A DNA stretch of 64,000 nt from Pyrobaculum sp. WP30 (GTDB lineage: Archaea; Thermoproteota; Thermoprotei; Thermoproteales; Thermoproteaceae), in contig CP012158.1 of NCBI GenBank assembly GCA_001189275.1, positions 372,001-436,000 of the forward strand, written 5' to 3'. How positions within the stretch are numbered: position 1 is the first letter of the stretch; each line of letters opens with the position of its first letter. Under the pieces are notes generated by a model. That model made no database searches and had not been told where the DNA came from. It worked only from the letters and a program-made list of their open reading frames with translations. The translations under genes were made by a program, and so were the position numbers. This document shows positions 36,030 through 43,926 of the stretch, piece by piece.

Positions 36030-36245
36030 CAGAGGGTTTTTCAGGTTGTAGAACTACAGCCCTTCTCTCCTCCAGGTAATTCCTTGACCAGCCAAGCCCA
36101 TTCTCTTCTTGCCGTGTATCACAAGTCTCACCGACTCGTTTTTGGCACGGTAGCTCCTCTCTCTCCAGACAGAAGGTCGCAATCTGCAACATCTTGCATC
36201 TTCTACAGTTAGCCACCTCTGCTGGACCCTAAGCGTTTGTTGCAA
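36030..36245 (-). pseudogene. Possible AbrB/VapB-type antitoxin remnant
   Basis: A minus-strand frame contains SYRAKNESVRLVIHGKKRMG, resembling the swapped-hairpin N terminus of AbrB-like antitoxins (NESVRLVIP...LGL), but the rest is frameshifted and no toxin gene adjoins. A TGCAACA palindrome lies at its 5' edge. Weak assignment. Confidence 0.3.
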
Positions 36246-36254
36246 TATGCAACA
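36238..36254. promoter_or_regulatory. Palindrome TGTTGCA-ATA-TGCAACA
   Basis: Perfect 7-bp arms with a 3-nt spacer, plus a partly related half-site (CTGCAACATCTTGCA) about 45 bp away. It looks like an operator for a dimeric regulator, perhaps of the decayed AbrB-like gene next to it. Confidence 0.35.
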
Positions 36255-36340
36255 GATGGTTTCAGATCTAGTGGGGCGCGTTTTGTAGATCTAGGTTACT
36301 TGGGCAAGACGCAGGAAATGGCCGACGGCAAAAGTTAAAT

Positions 36341-36360
36341 ATGTGAACAACTGTTCACAT
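36341..36360 (+). promoter_or_regulatory. ArsR-type operator between TATA box and tauE start
   Basis: ATGTGAACA (36341-36349) and TGTTCACAT (36352-36360) form a perfect palindrome with 9-bp arms and a 2-nt spacer. It begins directly after the TATA-like TTAAAT (36335-36340) and ends directly before the ATG at 36361, so a bound dimer would block initiation. The TGAACA/TGTTCA core is the kind bound by ArsR-family dimers, and an ArsR gene is in the same operon. Confidence 0.65.
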
Positions 36361-37104
36361 ATGGACGGCTTTACTCTCAACATAGTGCTGGTAGGCGTCG
36401 CCGTGCTTTCTTTTATCTCCGGCATGTTAGGCCTCGGCGCCGCCTTTGCCACTATTCCCTACCTATCGCTGTTTATGTCGGATCTGGTGCATCAAGTGCA
36501 GCCGGTTGCCTTGTTGCTCAATGGCTTTACATCGCTCTTCGCCATGGTGGGGTTCGCCAGAGGTGGGCTCATTAGGTGGAGGGATGCGGCCGTTTTGGCC
36601 ACCGCCACTACCCTCTCGGCCCCTTTAGGGTCCCTCCTTGCGCAGTACACCCCGCAGATGTACATATGGCTTATCTACTTCGCCGCGGTTCTTTATCTGG
36701 CCTATAGAATGTTTAAAGGCGCCTCGGAGACTCCCCGCGGGGGGCCTAGCCTTAAGCTGGCCGCCGCGTTGGCCGTGCCGATTTCAATACTCGCGGGGTT
36801 GCTGGGCGTGGGGCCCGGCTTCCTCCTCATGCCAACTCTCATACTGCTGGGGTACGAGCCCCGGCTTGCGGCCGGCATCAACGCCCTGGCTGTGTGTCCG
36901 CCTTCCTTCTCTGCGTTTATCCCGCACATACCCACTATGAGGATCGACCCATTGCTTCTGCTTGCTGTTGTGGCCGTGGGCTCAGCTGCGGCGTATGCGG
37001 GCGCAAGGGCGACCGTTAGGTACGTCAAGGGGAAGACCTTGAGGCAGATATTCGGCCTAGTGATAGTTATCATGACTCTGTATAAAATAATGACGCTCCT
37101 CTGA
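36361..37104 (+). CDS. TauE/SafE-family (TSUP) anion exporter
   Basis: This 247-residue membrane protein has about eight hydrophobic helices arranged as two related halves, each with the family's GLGxGF-like turn (ISGMLGLGAAFATIPYL and LAGLLGVGPGFLLMPTL). Members move sulfite, sulfonates or other sulfur anions. The ATG at 36361 is preferred to the GTG at 36343 because the latter lies inside the operator and upstream of the expected transcript start. It is followed 1 bp later by an ArsR regulator, which together suggest a response to sulfur or metal stress. Confidence 0.83.
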   Translation: MDGFTLNIVLVGVAVLSFISGMLGLGAAFATIPYLSLFMSDLVHQVQPVALLLNGFTSLFAMVGFARGGLIRWRDAAVLATATTLSAPLGSLLAQYTPQMYIWLIYFAAVLYLAYRMFKGASETPRGGPSLKLAAALAVPISILAGLLGVGPGFLLMPTLILLGYEPRLAAGINALAVCPPSFSAFIPHIPTMRIDPLLLLAVVAVGSAAAYAGARATVRYVKGKTLRQIFGLVIVIMTLYKIMTLL

Positions 37105-37105
37105 C

Positions 37106-37468
37106 ATGGGCATGTTGAGACTGAGCGATGTGGCGAAGAAGCTGGCCGAGACTGGCGTGTGTAGAGACCCGCCGAGCCCCCCCGTAGAGGAGATCTCCCC
37201 ACCGCCTGCGGCGGTGGAGAAGATAGCGGAGGTGCTCGCAGTCTTGGCAGAGCCTAACAGACTCAAGATCTTGTATCTACTGCGGCAGAGCCCCATGCCC
37301 GTATGTTTCCTCTCCTACATACTGGGTCTCGACAGGACCGCGGTGTCTCACCACCTAGCGAGACTCAAAGCCGCAGGTCTCGTGAAGGTCTCCAGGAGCG
37401 GCCAGTACAGCATCTACAGCCTCTCCGAGGAAGGCCGGCGATGGGTTGACGCCGTGTTTTCAGTATAG
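37106..37468 (+). CDS. ArsR-family winged-helix repressor with two cysteines
   Basis: The 120-residue regulator has an N-terminal extension and a winged helix from about residue 38 (LAEPNRLKILYLLRQ, recognition helix DRTAVSHHLARLKAAGLVK). The classic metal box ELCVCDL is replaced by MPVCFLSYIL. Cys67 in that position and Cys19 in the N-terminal arm give the two-cysteine layout known from persulfide sensors such as BigR and SqrR, whose regulons also contain TauE/SafE exporters. Repression through the palindrome at 36341-36360 and release by reactive sulfur is inferred. No metal site typical of ArsR is visible. Confidence 0.82.
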   Translation: MGMLRLSDVAKKLAETGVCRDPPSPPVEEISPPPAAVEKIAEVLAVLAEPNRLKILYLLRQSPMPVCFLSYILGLDRTAVSHHLARLKAAGLVKVSRSGQYSIYSLSEEGRRWVDAVFSV

Positions 37469-37837
37469 GAGTAGAGGCGCGTCCAGATCCGCCAACAGCG
37501 GCGTCTGCGTCCATCTTTTCCATGGCGGGAGCCTTCTCTAGGCTGGGGGCGATGCCAGCCTCCGGCGCGCAGAAAAACGAAGTCCCGGCGCCCCGCTCCC
37601 GCTGGGGTGCGGCGCCGTCCTCTCCGCCGTCTCGCCGTCATCGACGTTATATTAAATCCTCACCTCTAAGACAGACTCTCAAGATCATTTGGAGTTCGCT
37701 TAAGAGAGAGTTCGCCGGGAGGTGGATCTACGAGAGTCCTTGAGGAGCTTCTGGCGTGGCCAAAGGGAGTGGATAGGCCACGTCTCGTACTTGACGCGTT
37801 CGGCTGGCCGAGCTCGACGGGGGGTATTCTACGCGTC

Positions 37838-38110
37838 TTAGGCGTATAGGTGACAAGCCACGTAGTGGCCCCGCCTCGCCTCCATAAGCGGCGGTTCTTC
37901 TTTTTCGCATTTGCCTCTGATTATGTACGGACAGCGGGGGTGGAAGCGGCAGCCGCCAGGCGGGGGTCGGAGGCTCGACCTGCAGTAGGAGGACTTTTCG
38001 GCTTCTTGCCGTCTTGGGGTCCGGCACCGGACAAGCTGAAATCATGGCTTGTGTGTATAGGGGCAACGGCGTCGGCCGAGCCGAGCTCCGCCATCTTTCC
38101 CATCTAGATA
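37838..38110 (-). pseudogene. C-terminal remnant of an oligopeptide ABC-transporter ATPase
   Basis: The minus strand reads YTQAMISACPVPDP and, one frame over, PPGGCRFHPRCPYIIRGKCE followed by PPLMEARRGHYVACHLY and a stop at 37838. This is the cysteine-rich tail specific to OppD/OppF-type ATPases. The nucleotide-binding domain is gone, and the frames are shifted. The remainder of the 37469-38157 gap (before 37838) shows nothing recognisable. Confidence 0.7.
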
Positions 38111-38157
38111 ACTCTGAGTCGCTCATGAAGCTGGGTTATCTTAAGACATTGAAGTAG

Positions 38158-41100
38158 TTATTCCTTCATCGAATTCTTAACCATCTCTATGGCCTTGTCT
38201 AGCTGGGGGTCGCGTCCTTCGCGGTAGTCTTGGGGGGCTATCTCCACCTCTACGTCGGGCTCCACGCCGCGTCCCTCTATGCCCGGCCCCAGGTCGTCGG
38301 CCCAGAAGGCGTATTTGGGCTGGGTTATTATGGTGCCGTCGACCAGCTTGTAGCGGGTGTCTATGCCCACGGTGCCGCCCCAGGTCCTCTTGCCAACTAC
38401 TGGGCCGAGCTTGAGGCGTTTGAAGTCGTAGGTGAAGATGTCGCCGTCGGACCCCGCGTGTTCGTTTGTGACCAGCACGAGGCGCCGCGGCAGGACGTAC
38501 TCTGGGTAGGGATAAGGCTTGAAGTGCCTAGTCACGAATTTCGCAAAGACGCCGGTGACGGCCCTTAGGATGAGCATGCCGGAGGTGTGGCCGCCCCGGT
38601 TGTAGCGTATGTCCACTACGAAGGCTTCTTTGTCGCCTTCTGCGTTTAGCGACTTGAAAAACTCGGCGTATCCAACGGGGCCCATGTCTGGTATGTGGAC
38701 GTAGCCCACTGCGCCTCCGGTCTTCTCGTGGACGTAGCGCCTATTGGCCTCAACCCAGTGTCGGTAGATGAGGTACTTCTCGTCGCGGACGGTCTTTACA
38801 GTATACGTCTTGACTTCGCCGTTGCGCTCCACCTCTATCTGCACAACGTCGCCCGGCCTGTTCAGCAGGGCGTACTCCGGCGGCGTCTCCGCCCCCAGCT
38901 TGACGCCGGCTATGGAGAGGAGGCAGTCGCCCTCCTTCACGTCTATGCCCGGGGCTAGCAACGGCGACCTCTCGTTTTCATATGCGGGGTCCCCCGCGAA
39001 GATCTTAGCCACGCGCCAGCACCTTCCGTCCCACCTAAACTCGGCGCCGAGCCCGCCGACTAGATACGGCTTGTCCACCTCGAAGTCCGGCACTATCTCG
39101 TAGGCGTGGCTTGTGCCGAGCTCACCCTTCATCTCGTTTATCACGTCGCTCAGCTCGTACCTCGTGCCGACTCTGTTGAGGAGGGGCTCGTACCTCCTGT
39201 ATACGGCGTCCCAGTCTACGCCGTTGAGGTCGCCGCGCCAGAAGTTCTCCTTCATGAGGAGCCAAGCCTCGCGGAACATCTGCCTCCACTCCTTCTCCGG
39301 CTCGACGTATACCTTCACACGCGTCATGTCCAGCACACCGCTCTTCCTGCCGGGGTCCCTCGACTGGAGGTCTGGCCTTTTCTCTATGTCGATAAGCCTC
39401 AGCCTCCCCTCCTCCTTTGCCAGGAGGAACCTGCCGTCGGGCGACGCCCTTATCGCCGACACGCCTGCTAACAACTGCTCCTTGGACTTGGTCTCCAGGT
39501 CGTAGACCTCCACAGCGCCTCTCCTCTCCTGGGCAGACCACAGATAGTACCGGAGGGCGCCCTCTACGTCGTATTTAAGCCAAGCCGCCTTGCCGCCTTT
39601 TAAGCCGACTATGGAGGCGTAGAGGCCCTCCTCCACGGGGAAGGGCTCCACCCTCCACTGAATATTCTCCACATCGACCTCCTCGGCCTTCCCCTCAGCC
39701 TTCTTGTACAGGATAAACGGCGACGTGTCCCCCCGGCTCAGAACCACCAGGTAGGGCTTGGAGTACTTGGCGAAGGAGTAGACGAACTGGACCGGGTCAA
39801 GCGCTGGGTTCAACGCCCTGCGCGATAGGAAGTAAAGGTAGCGGCCCTCCGGGTCGAAGGAGGGAGAGTAGTCGTAGGCCGTCGGGGCGGTGACGTCGTA
39901 GGTCCTGCCGGCCGCGGCGTCGTAAAGCCTTATGTTCTGGGTGTAGACGCTTGCGGGCTTGGCGTAGGCAAGCCAACGGCCCGACGGGTGCCAGGCCAGG
40001 TCCGTGATTAGGCCGTATTCGCTTCTATCCGCCAAGGCCGAGGAGCCAGACTCGGCATCTACCACCCACAGCTCCCCCCTGTGGTTGGCTACGGCCAGCC
40101 TGGGCCACTTCAGCGCGAGGGCCTCCACGAGCCCAACGCCGGGGTCCAGCCGCTTCACTAAGGCGCCGTCTAGCGTGTATATCTCCACGGCCCCGTCGTA
40201 TGTGGCCACGGCAATCTTCTCCCCGTCTGTAGAGATGTGTTTGTACCTTACGCCGCCGCGCACGCCGAGTTGAACCACCGCACCTTCCCACGCAGGTACG
40301 GAGAAGGCCTGCCCCCTAGACACCACGACGAGGTTGGCCCCCGAGGCCGGGGAGAAGTGCTCCAGATGCTTCACCGGATCCACAAACTTGGCCATCTTGG
40401 CCTTCCGCGACAAGGGCAGATCTATATCGACCAGACTAACCCGGCCAGCGGCGGGGTCGTATATATAGATATCGCCGCCCGCCTGGAAGACGATCCTCCG
40501 CCCATCTGTGCTGGCGTTTCTCACGTAGAAATCCCTGAAATCTGTGTGGCGCCGCAGGTCGCCGCCGCTGAGATCCACTGAGTAGAGGTTGCCCACCCCC
40601 TCGTGGTCGGAGATGAAGTAGACCCTCCCGCCAGCTAGCATAGGCGACGTTATGTTGCCGGGCAAGTCCAGAAACTTCTGGAAAGTGCGGCCCCCGTCGC
40701 GGCTTATCCAGAGGACACCCCTTGTGCCTCCTCTGTATCGCTTCCAGTAGGGGAGGTCGTAGTTGTTCCGCCCCAGGATCACCACCCCGTCGCCGTACAC
40801 CAGCGCCGTGGCGGGGCCCAGGTTGAGACGTTCGTATACGCCGCTGAGAGAGACCGCGTACAGCTCGCGCCACTGGGGGAAGGGAGTCTTGAAGTCGCTG
40901 TATACGAGGACCCTTCCGTCGGGGGTCCACCCAACCGCCCTCGTAAACGGCGTGCCGAAGTAGGTGATCCTCCTGGGCTCTCCGCCGCCCGCCGGTATCA
41001 CGTACACATCCGCCGTGGTGCCCTGGTCGGTCTGCTGAAGCCGGGTGAAGGCTATCCACCTGCCGTCTGGCGAAAACTTCGGCCTAACCACAACGCCGAA

Positions 41101-41211
41101 GTCTGAGGTGAGCCTGACCCCGACCCCGCCGGAGAACTTCCAGAGGTCGTCCTCAGTCACGAAGATAATGTCATCGCCGTAGATGTCGGGAAACATGTAG
41201 TAGCCGCGCAT
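38158..41211 (-). CDS. tri: Tricorn protease
   Basis: Tricorn is a giant cytoplasmic peptidase that trims peptides released by the proteasome. The protein of about 1017 residues has N-terminal six- and seven-bladed beta-propellers (to about residue 650), a helical C1 domain, a PDZ domain and an S41-type C2 domain. The nucleophile is the Ser of EHAGSDGD (about residue 921), the His lies in GELGTSHAYE, and the acid in the IEGRGVEPD region. The start at 41211 (MRGYYMFPDIYG) fits the family and follows a TATA-like GATAAATATAGG at about 41230-41241 at leaderless distance; an in-frame ATG at 41271 lies upstream of that box. A fragment of a second copy exists at 25392-25499. Confidence 0.9.
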   Translation of the reverse strand: MRGYYMFPDIYGDDIIFVTEDDLWKFSGGVGVRLTSDFGVVVRPKFSPDGRWIAFTRLQQTDQGTTADVYVIPAGGGEPRRITYFGTPFTRAVGWTPDGRVLVYSDFKTPFPQWRELYAVSLSGVYERLNLGPATALVYGDGVVILGRNNYDLPYWKRYRGGTRGVLWISRDGGRTFQKFLDLPGNITSPMLAGGRVYFISDHEGVGNLYSVDLSGGDLRRHTDFRDFYVRNASTDGRRIVFQAGGDIYIYDPAAGRVSLVDIDLPLSRKAKMAKFVDPVKHLEHFSPASGANLVVVSRGQAFSVPAWEGAVVQLGVRGGVRYKHISTDGEKIAVATYDGAVEIYTLDGALVKRLDPGVGLVEALALKWPRLAVANHRGELWVVDAESGSSALADRSEYGLITDLAWHPSGRWLAYAKPASVYTQNIRLYDAAAGRTYDVTAPTAYDYSPSFDPEGRYLYFLSRRALNPALDPVQFVYSFAKYSKPYLVVLSRGDTSPFILYKKAEGKAEEVDVENIQWRVEPFPVEEGLYASIVGLKGGKAAWLKYDVEGALRYYLWSAQERRGAVEVYDLETKSKEQLLAGVSAIRASPDGRFLLAKEEGRLRLIDIEKRPDLQSRDPGRKSGVLDMTRVKVYVEPEKEWRQMFREAWLLMKENFWRGDLNGVDWDAVYRRYEPLLNRVGTRYELSDVINEMKGELGTSHAYEIVPDFEVDKPYLVGGLGAEFRWDGRCWRVAKIFAGDPAYENERSPLLAPGIDVKEGDCLLSIAGVKLGAETPPEYALLNRPGDVVQIEVERNGEVKTYTVKTVRDEKYLIYRHWVEANRRYVHEKTGGAVGYVHIPDMGPVGYAEFFKSLNAEGDKEAFVVDIRYNRGGHTSGMLILRAVTGVFAKFVTRHFKPYPYPEYVLPRRLVLVTNEHAGSDGDIFTYDFKRLKLGPVVGKRTWGGTVGIDTRYKLVDGTIITQPKYAFWADDLGPGIEGRGVEPDVEVEIAPQDYREGRDPQLDKAIEMVKNSMKE

Positions 41212-41271
41212 ATCAGCCGGAAACTTCCTATATTTATCAATATAGGTTGCGGCGTTGCCAAGGGCAGACAT

Positions 41272-41562
41272 CTACGCCACTGCGGCTGGGGCTATGGAAG
41301 TTGCACCTCTACTCCTATCGGCCCCGGGCTTGATATACATTCTCCTCCACAAGCACATGCGGTAGGGTGAGGCGGGTGCGAGACGGTTCTGGCGCCGCCC
41401 TATGCCGGCCCTTTGGGATCGACCTTAAGCCCCTCGGCGCTACTTGGTCCGGCGAGGTCCTCTCGTATTATGGAGTTGGTAGCGACGCCAGTGGGCATGG
41501 AGACTAAGCCTATGCATTACTACGTCGCAACGCGTGTGTTTGGAACAGCCGCGGCGTTTCTT
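41272..41562. other. Intergenic region upstream of tricorn
   Basis: No gene is supported. Plus-strand stretches MEVAPLLLSAPGLIYILLHK and, from ATG 41470, a 35-codon frame ending AAAFLLLGL look like membrane-segment remnants, perhaps of one dead transporter. Confidence 0.3.
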
Positions 41563-42003
41563 CTACTTGGTTTGTAGGTAGTTGGCGAAGTTGTTCGCCG
41601 CCTCCTCCGCCATCTTCCTCAAGGCGCTCTGGACGAGGCCCGGCGCCAGCGACGCGACGAGTCCCCTGGCCGTGCCCTGGAACCTCCACTTGACTAGGGT
41701 GCCGCCGTCTTTAGGCTGTGTATCAACTACTATTGTGAAGTCGGCGGTGGTCTGGAGGCCTGTCGCCCTGCCGACGACCACAACTCCGTCGTCTCTAACC
41801 TCGGCGTATTTAAACCGCACAGCCATCTTCCCCGAGAGGTGGCCGAGCTTCAACGTGGCCTCCCCCACGTACTCCCCGCCGCTCTCCTTCACCCCAGACA
41901 CGCCTGGGATGAGGCGGGCCACCGTCGCCGGATCCTTCAGAAGCTTCACCACCTCCTCCGGCGGCTTAGCCACCACGAACTCCCCGGACTCGGAAACCTG
42001 CAT
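41563..42003 (-). CDS. CoxG-like SRPBCC protein
   Basis: The 146-residue protein is of the CoxG family (START/SRPBCC fold): an N-terminal ESGEFVVAKPPEEVVKLLKDP helix-strand, the conserved IPGVSGVK, and the strand-rich middle ending in a long C-terminal amphipathic helix. In carboxydotrophs CoxG helps attach CO dehydrogenase to the membrane, but stand-alone archaeal members have no proven role and no coxMLS genes are here. The ATG at 42003 is leaderless relative to the TATA at 42023-42032. Confidence 0.8.
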   Translation of the reverse strand: MQVSESGEFVVAKPPEEVVKLLKDPATVARLIPGVSGVKESGGEYVGEATLKLGHLSGKMAVRFKYAEVRDDGVVVVGRATGLQTTADFTIVVDTQPKDGGTLVKWRFQGTARGLVASLAPGLVQSALRKMAEEAANNFANYLQTK

Positions 42004-42022
42004 GTGCTTAGGTTAACATGTC

Positions 42023-42032
42023 TATTTATAGG
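42023..42032. promoter_or_regulatory. Symmetric TATA element shared by two divergent genes
   Basis: CTATTTATAG is symmetric except for its two central bases. Its centre is about 24 nt from the coxG ATG at 42003 on one side and about 21 nt from the in-frame GTG at 42048 on the other, so one element may start both leaderless mRNAs. Confidence 0.5.
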
Positions 42033-42047
42033 TCATACGTATACGTC

Positions 42048-42815
42048 GTGAGCGCGTTGTTGAGGCGGCTGGCGAGGAAAGGGCTCTACCGCTTCTTCCA
42101 AGCCATGTTGACGCTGGAGGGGGAGAAATACGGCCTCCGATACGTCCCCGCGGAGGCGGTGGGCTACGCGGTGGTGTGTCCCCTCTATGCGAGGAGCTAC
42201 GCCGAGGAGAAGGAGGCAACTGTCTTCACACGCGCCTTGCTTGACAGGGTGAGATACGCCGAGACGCTGAAGCTTGTAGACGTCGAGACGCTGACTTCCG
42301 TGGTCCGCAGAGCCGCCAGGGGCGATAGAAGGGCTATGGAGTCGCTTCTGGAGGTGGGCCAGGGCCTCACGCCGCAAGAAGTGGAGAAGATATCCCCCGA
42401 GCTCCTCCGGGAGTTTCAGCACTACAGCAGGGCGGCGAGAGGCGAAGTGCCCAGCGGCCCGGGGGAGGAGACCTACCACTTTTACAAATATGCCGAGCCG
42501 CTCCCCTATGCGGGCTTTGCAGATCTGTGGAATAACGTAGCCATACATTCCATAGCGGGGGTGGCGGCGGACTATGTCTACGTATTTAGGTACAACAGAG
42601 GAGGTGTGGAATACGGCGTCGCGAAGGCCATCGCCTCGGCGGAGGGCGACGTGGCGGCAAAGCTCTGGCGCAGACCCAGGGCCAAGCTCCACATACAAGA
42701 GCCCGGCAAGCCGCCCAAGCTAACTTTTGTCGAGCCGAAGGATCCTGAGCCCCTCTACAAGGCCCTTCTACGCGGCCAATGCAGGGAGGTCCCCTCTGCC
42801 CCGCCTGCCCCTTGA
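42048..42815 (+). CDS. Hypothetical protein, about 255 residues
   Basis: Not recognised. The protein is mostly helical with a basic N-terminal segment (ALLRRLARKGLYRFFQAM), a central acidic helical region, an aromatic stretch YHFYKYAEPLPYAGFADLWN and a proline-rich tail. No membrane helix or catalytic motif is evident. The frame is open from an ATG at 42018, but the shared TATA at 42023-42032 lies downstream of that ATG, so GTG 42048 is the more likely start. The strong codon bias supports a real gene. Confidence 0.6.
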   Translation: MSALLRRLARKGLYRFFQAMLTLEGEKYGLRYVPAEAVGYAVVCPLYARSYAEEKEATVFTRALLDRVRYAETLKLVDVETLTSVVRRAARGDRRAMESLLEVGQGLTPQEVEKISPELLREFQHYSRAARGEVPSGPGEETYHFYKYAEPLPYAGFADLWNNVAIHSIAGVAADYVYVFRYNRGGVEYGVAKAIASAEGDVAAKLWRRPRAKLHIQEPGKPPKLTFVEPKDPEPLYKALLRGQCREVPSAPPAP

Positions 42816-42854
42816 GGAATGTCTGCGAATGCTTAAAATATACCCGCCGAGCAT

Positions 42855-42911
42855 CTACGTGATGAGTCGGTTCTAGGCAGAAGATGACGACTGCCGAGTT
42901 CGCTGATCGCA
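42855..42911 (+). ncRNA. Box C/D small RNA guiding 2'-O-methylation
   Basis: All elements occur in canonical order and spacing: C box GTGATGA (42859-42865), a 12-nt guide (42866-42877), D-prime CAGA (42878-42881), a 2-nt spacer, C-prime ATGACGA (42884-42890), a second 12-nt guide CTGCCGAGTTCG (42891-42902) and D box CTGA (42903-42906). A TATA-like CTTAAAATA lies at 42832-42840. The second guide is complementary to GAACUCGGCA, which I recall as a conserved stretch of 23S rRNA; the D+5 rule would then put the methyl group on the C of GAAC. The first guide's target (complement CCUAGAACCGAC) is unknown. L7Ae, Nop5 and fibrillarin would form the RNP. Confidence 0.8.
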
Positions 42912-43220
42912 ATCCACACAGTGCGGCCTATTAGGATAGGGGTGGACAGTCACAACAAAGTAACACGTAGTGGTCTTGGCAACCACGACACGAAACGTCC
43001 TGTTTAGATACTTAACGATAGTACTCCTACGTTCTTTTTCTACATCTCTCCACCTAGCCGAAACGGGCTGTCTCTTGCCCTTTTCAAATATTTCGCCTAT
43101 ACATTCCCTTAACACTTCAAATACTTTTTCAATTCTAACCCCCACATATTTAGACGTATCAGGGTCGTGTTTCCTTAATGCATGCGTCGAAATGTCTATG
43201 TTGCAGTTGCTGTTCTCCAT
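42873..43220 (-). CDS. Small DUF4258-like protein
   Basis: About 115 residues: ISTHALRKHDPD near the start, a helix, then an antiparallel sheet ending VVVAKTTTCYFVVTVHP. This is the layout of DUF4258/BrnT-like proteins, some of which are RNase toxins. The ATG at 43220 is preferred over 43259 because it starts just before the conserved IDISTHALRKH; it overlaps the upstream gene by 25 bp. The last 13 codons lie antisense to the sRNA gene at 42855-42911. The toxin reading is tentative. Confidence 0.55.
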   Translation of the reverse strand: MENSNCNIDISTHALRKHDPDTSKYVGVRIEKVFEVLRECIGEIFEKGKRQPVSARWRDVEKERRSTIVKYLNRTFRVVVAKTTTCYFVVTVHPYPNRPHCVDCDQRTRQSSSSA

Positions 43221-43591
43221 GCAGTTACTGTATGGAGAAAAACACAAGGCTCTCCCCACGGCGTGATGAAACCTTCGGCGAGACCCACCGCCACAGGCTC
43301 CACATATATTTCAATCCTCTCGTCGCCGTCGGTCTTGACTACTGCGGTGGCTATTCGTTTTGCGACAAAAGACGCAGCGCGATACTGGACGCCGGGGCCG
43401 CATAAGCCTATTATCCGCTCTGGGGATTTTAAAAACCTGGCAATTATGTTGACACCCGTTGCTACTATAAAACCGTGTGACACCTTTGCCACCCGGACGT
43501 CGGAGATGGAGAACTTGATAGCTACCTTCCCCTCCACCTCAACCTCTCCCGGCTCGCTTCTCTCGACGACTACATCGACGGGCTCTACCAT
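43196..43591 (-). CDS. Hypothetical 131-residue protein
   Basis: Not recognised. The predicted fold is mostly beta-strand with alternating Val and Lys/Glu residues (EVEVEGKVAIKFSISDVRVAKV), then a short helix RFLKSPERIIGLCG. It overlaps the neighbours on both sides by 7 and 25 bp, so the three genes form one transcription unit on the minus strand. Confidence 0.5.
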   Translation of the reverse strand: MVEPVDVVVERSEPGEVEVEGKVAIKFSISDVRVAKVSHGFIVATGVNIIARFLKSPERIIGLCGPGVQYRAASFVAKRIATAVVKTDGDERIEIYVEPVAVGLAEGFITPWGEPCVFLHTVTAWRTATAT

Positions 43592-43902
43592 GTCCTAATT
43601 TTCATCAAGGGAAACACAGCATCTACATCGGAATCCCAGCTCTCAGCCTCTAGGTCAATGGACCAGATCCCCTCCTCGTCTGCAAAGATCACGAAGGTTC
43701 CACGGCCGACGACGACGTATTTAGGCTCACCCTCCCTCATGGTGACGGACAAAACGTCAGCTCTCCTATCGTAATAAGCCCGCGGAGGCTGGCTGATGTA
43801 GACCGGGGGTTCAACACTTATAGGCTCTCCGATAACATTACTCCACTTGCTGGAGTTCATCCTATCATTGCGGAACATCGCGACAACGTGACTCATATCC
43901 AT
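43585..43902 (-). CDS. DUF2283-like small protein
   Basis: A 105-residue protein whose C-terminal half (AYYDRRADVLSVTMREGEP followed by FVIFADEEGIWSIDLEAES) matches the short DUF2283 beta domain. In bacteria DUF2283 genes are frequently next to DUF4258 genes and the pairs are suspected toxin-antitoxin modules. Here it leads the three-gene unit. ATGs at 43902 and 43896 are both possible starts. Confidence 0.6.
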   Translation of the reverse strand: MDMSHVVAMFRNDRMNSSKWSNVIGEPISVEPPVYISQPPRAYYDRRADVLSVTMREGEPKYVVVGRGTFVIFADEEGIWSIDLEAESWDSDVDAVFPLMKIRTW

Positions 43903-43926
43903 AGGATCAAGTCTAAGACTGAATAT

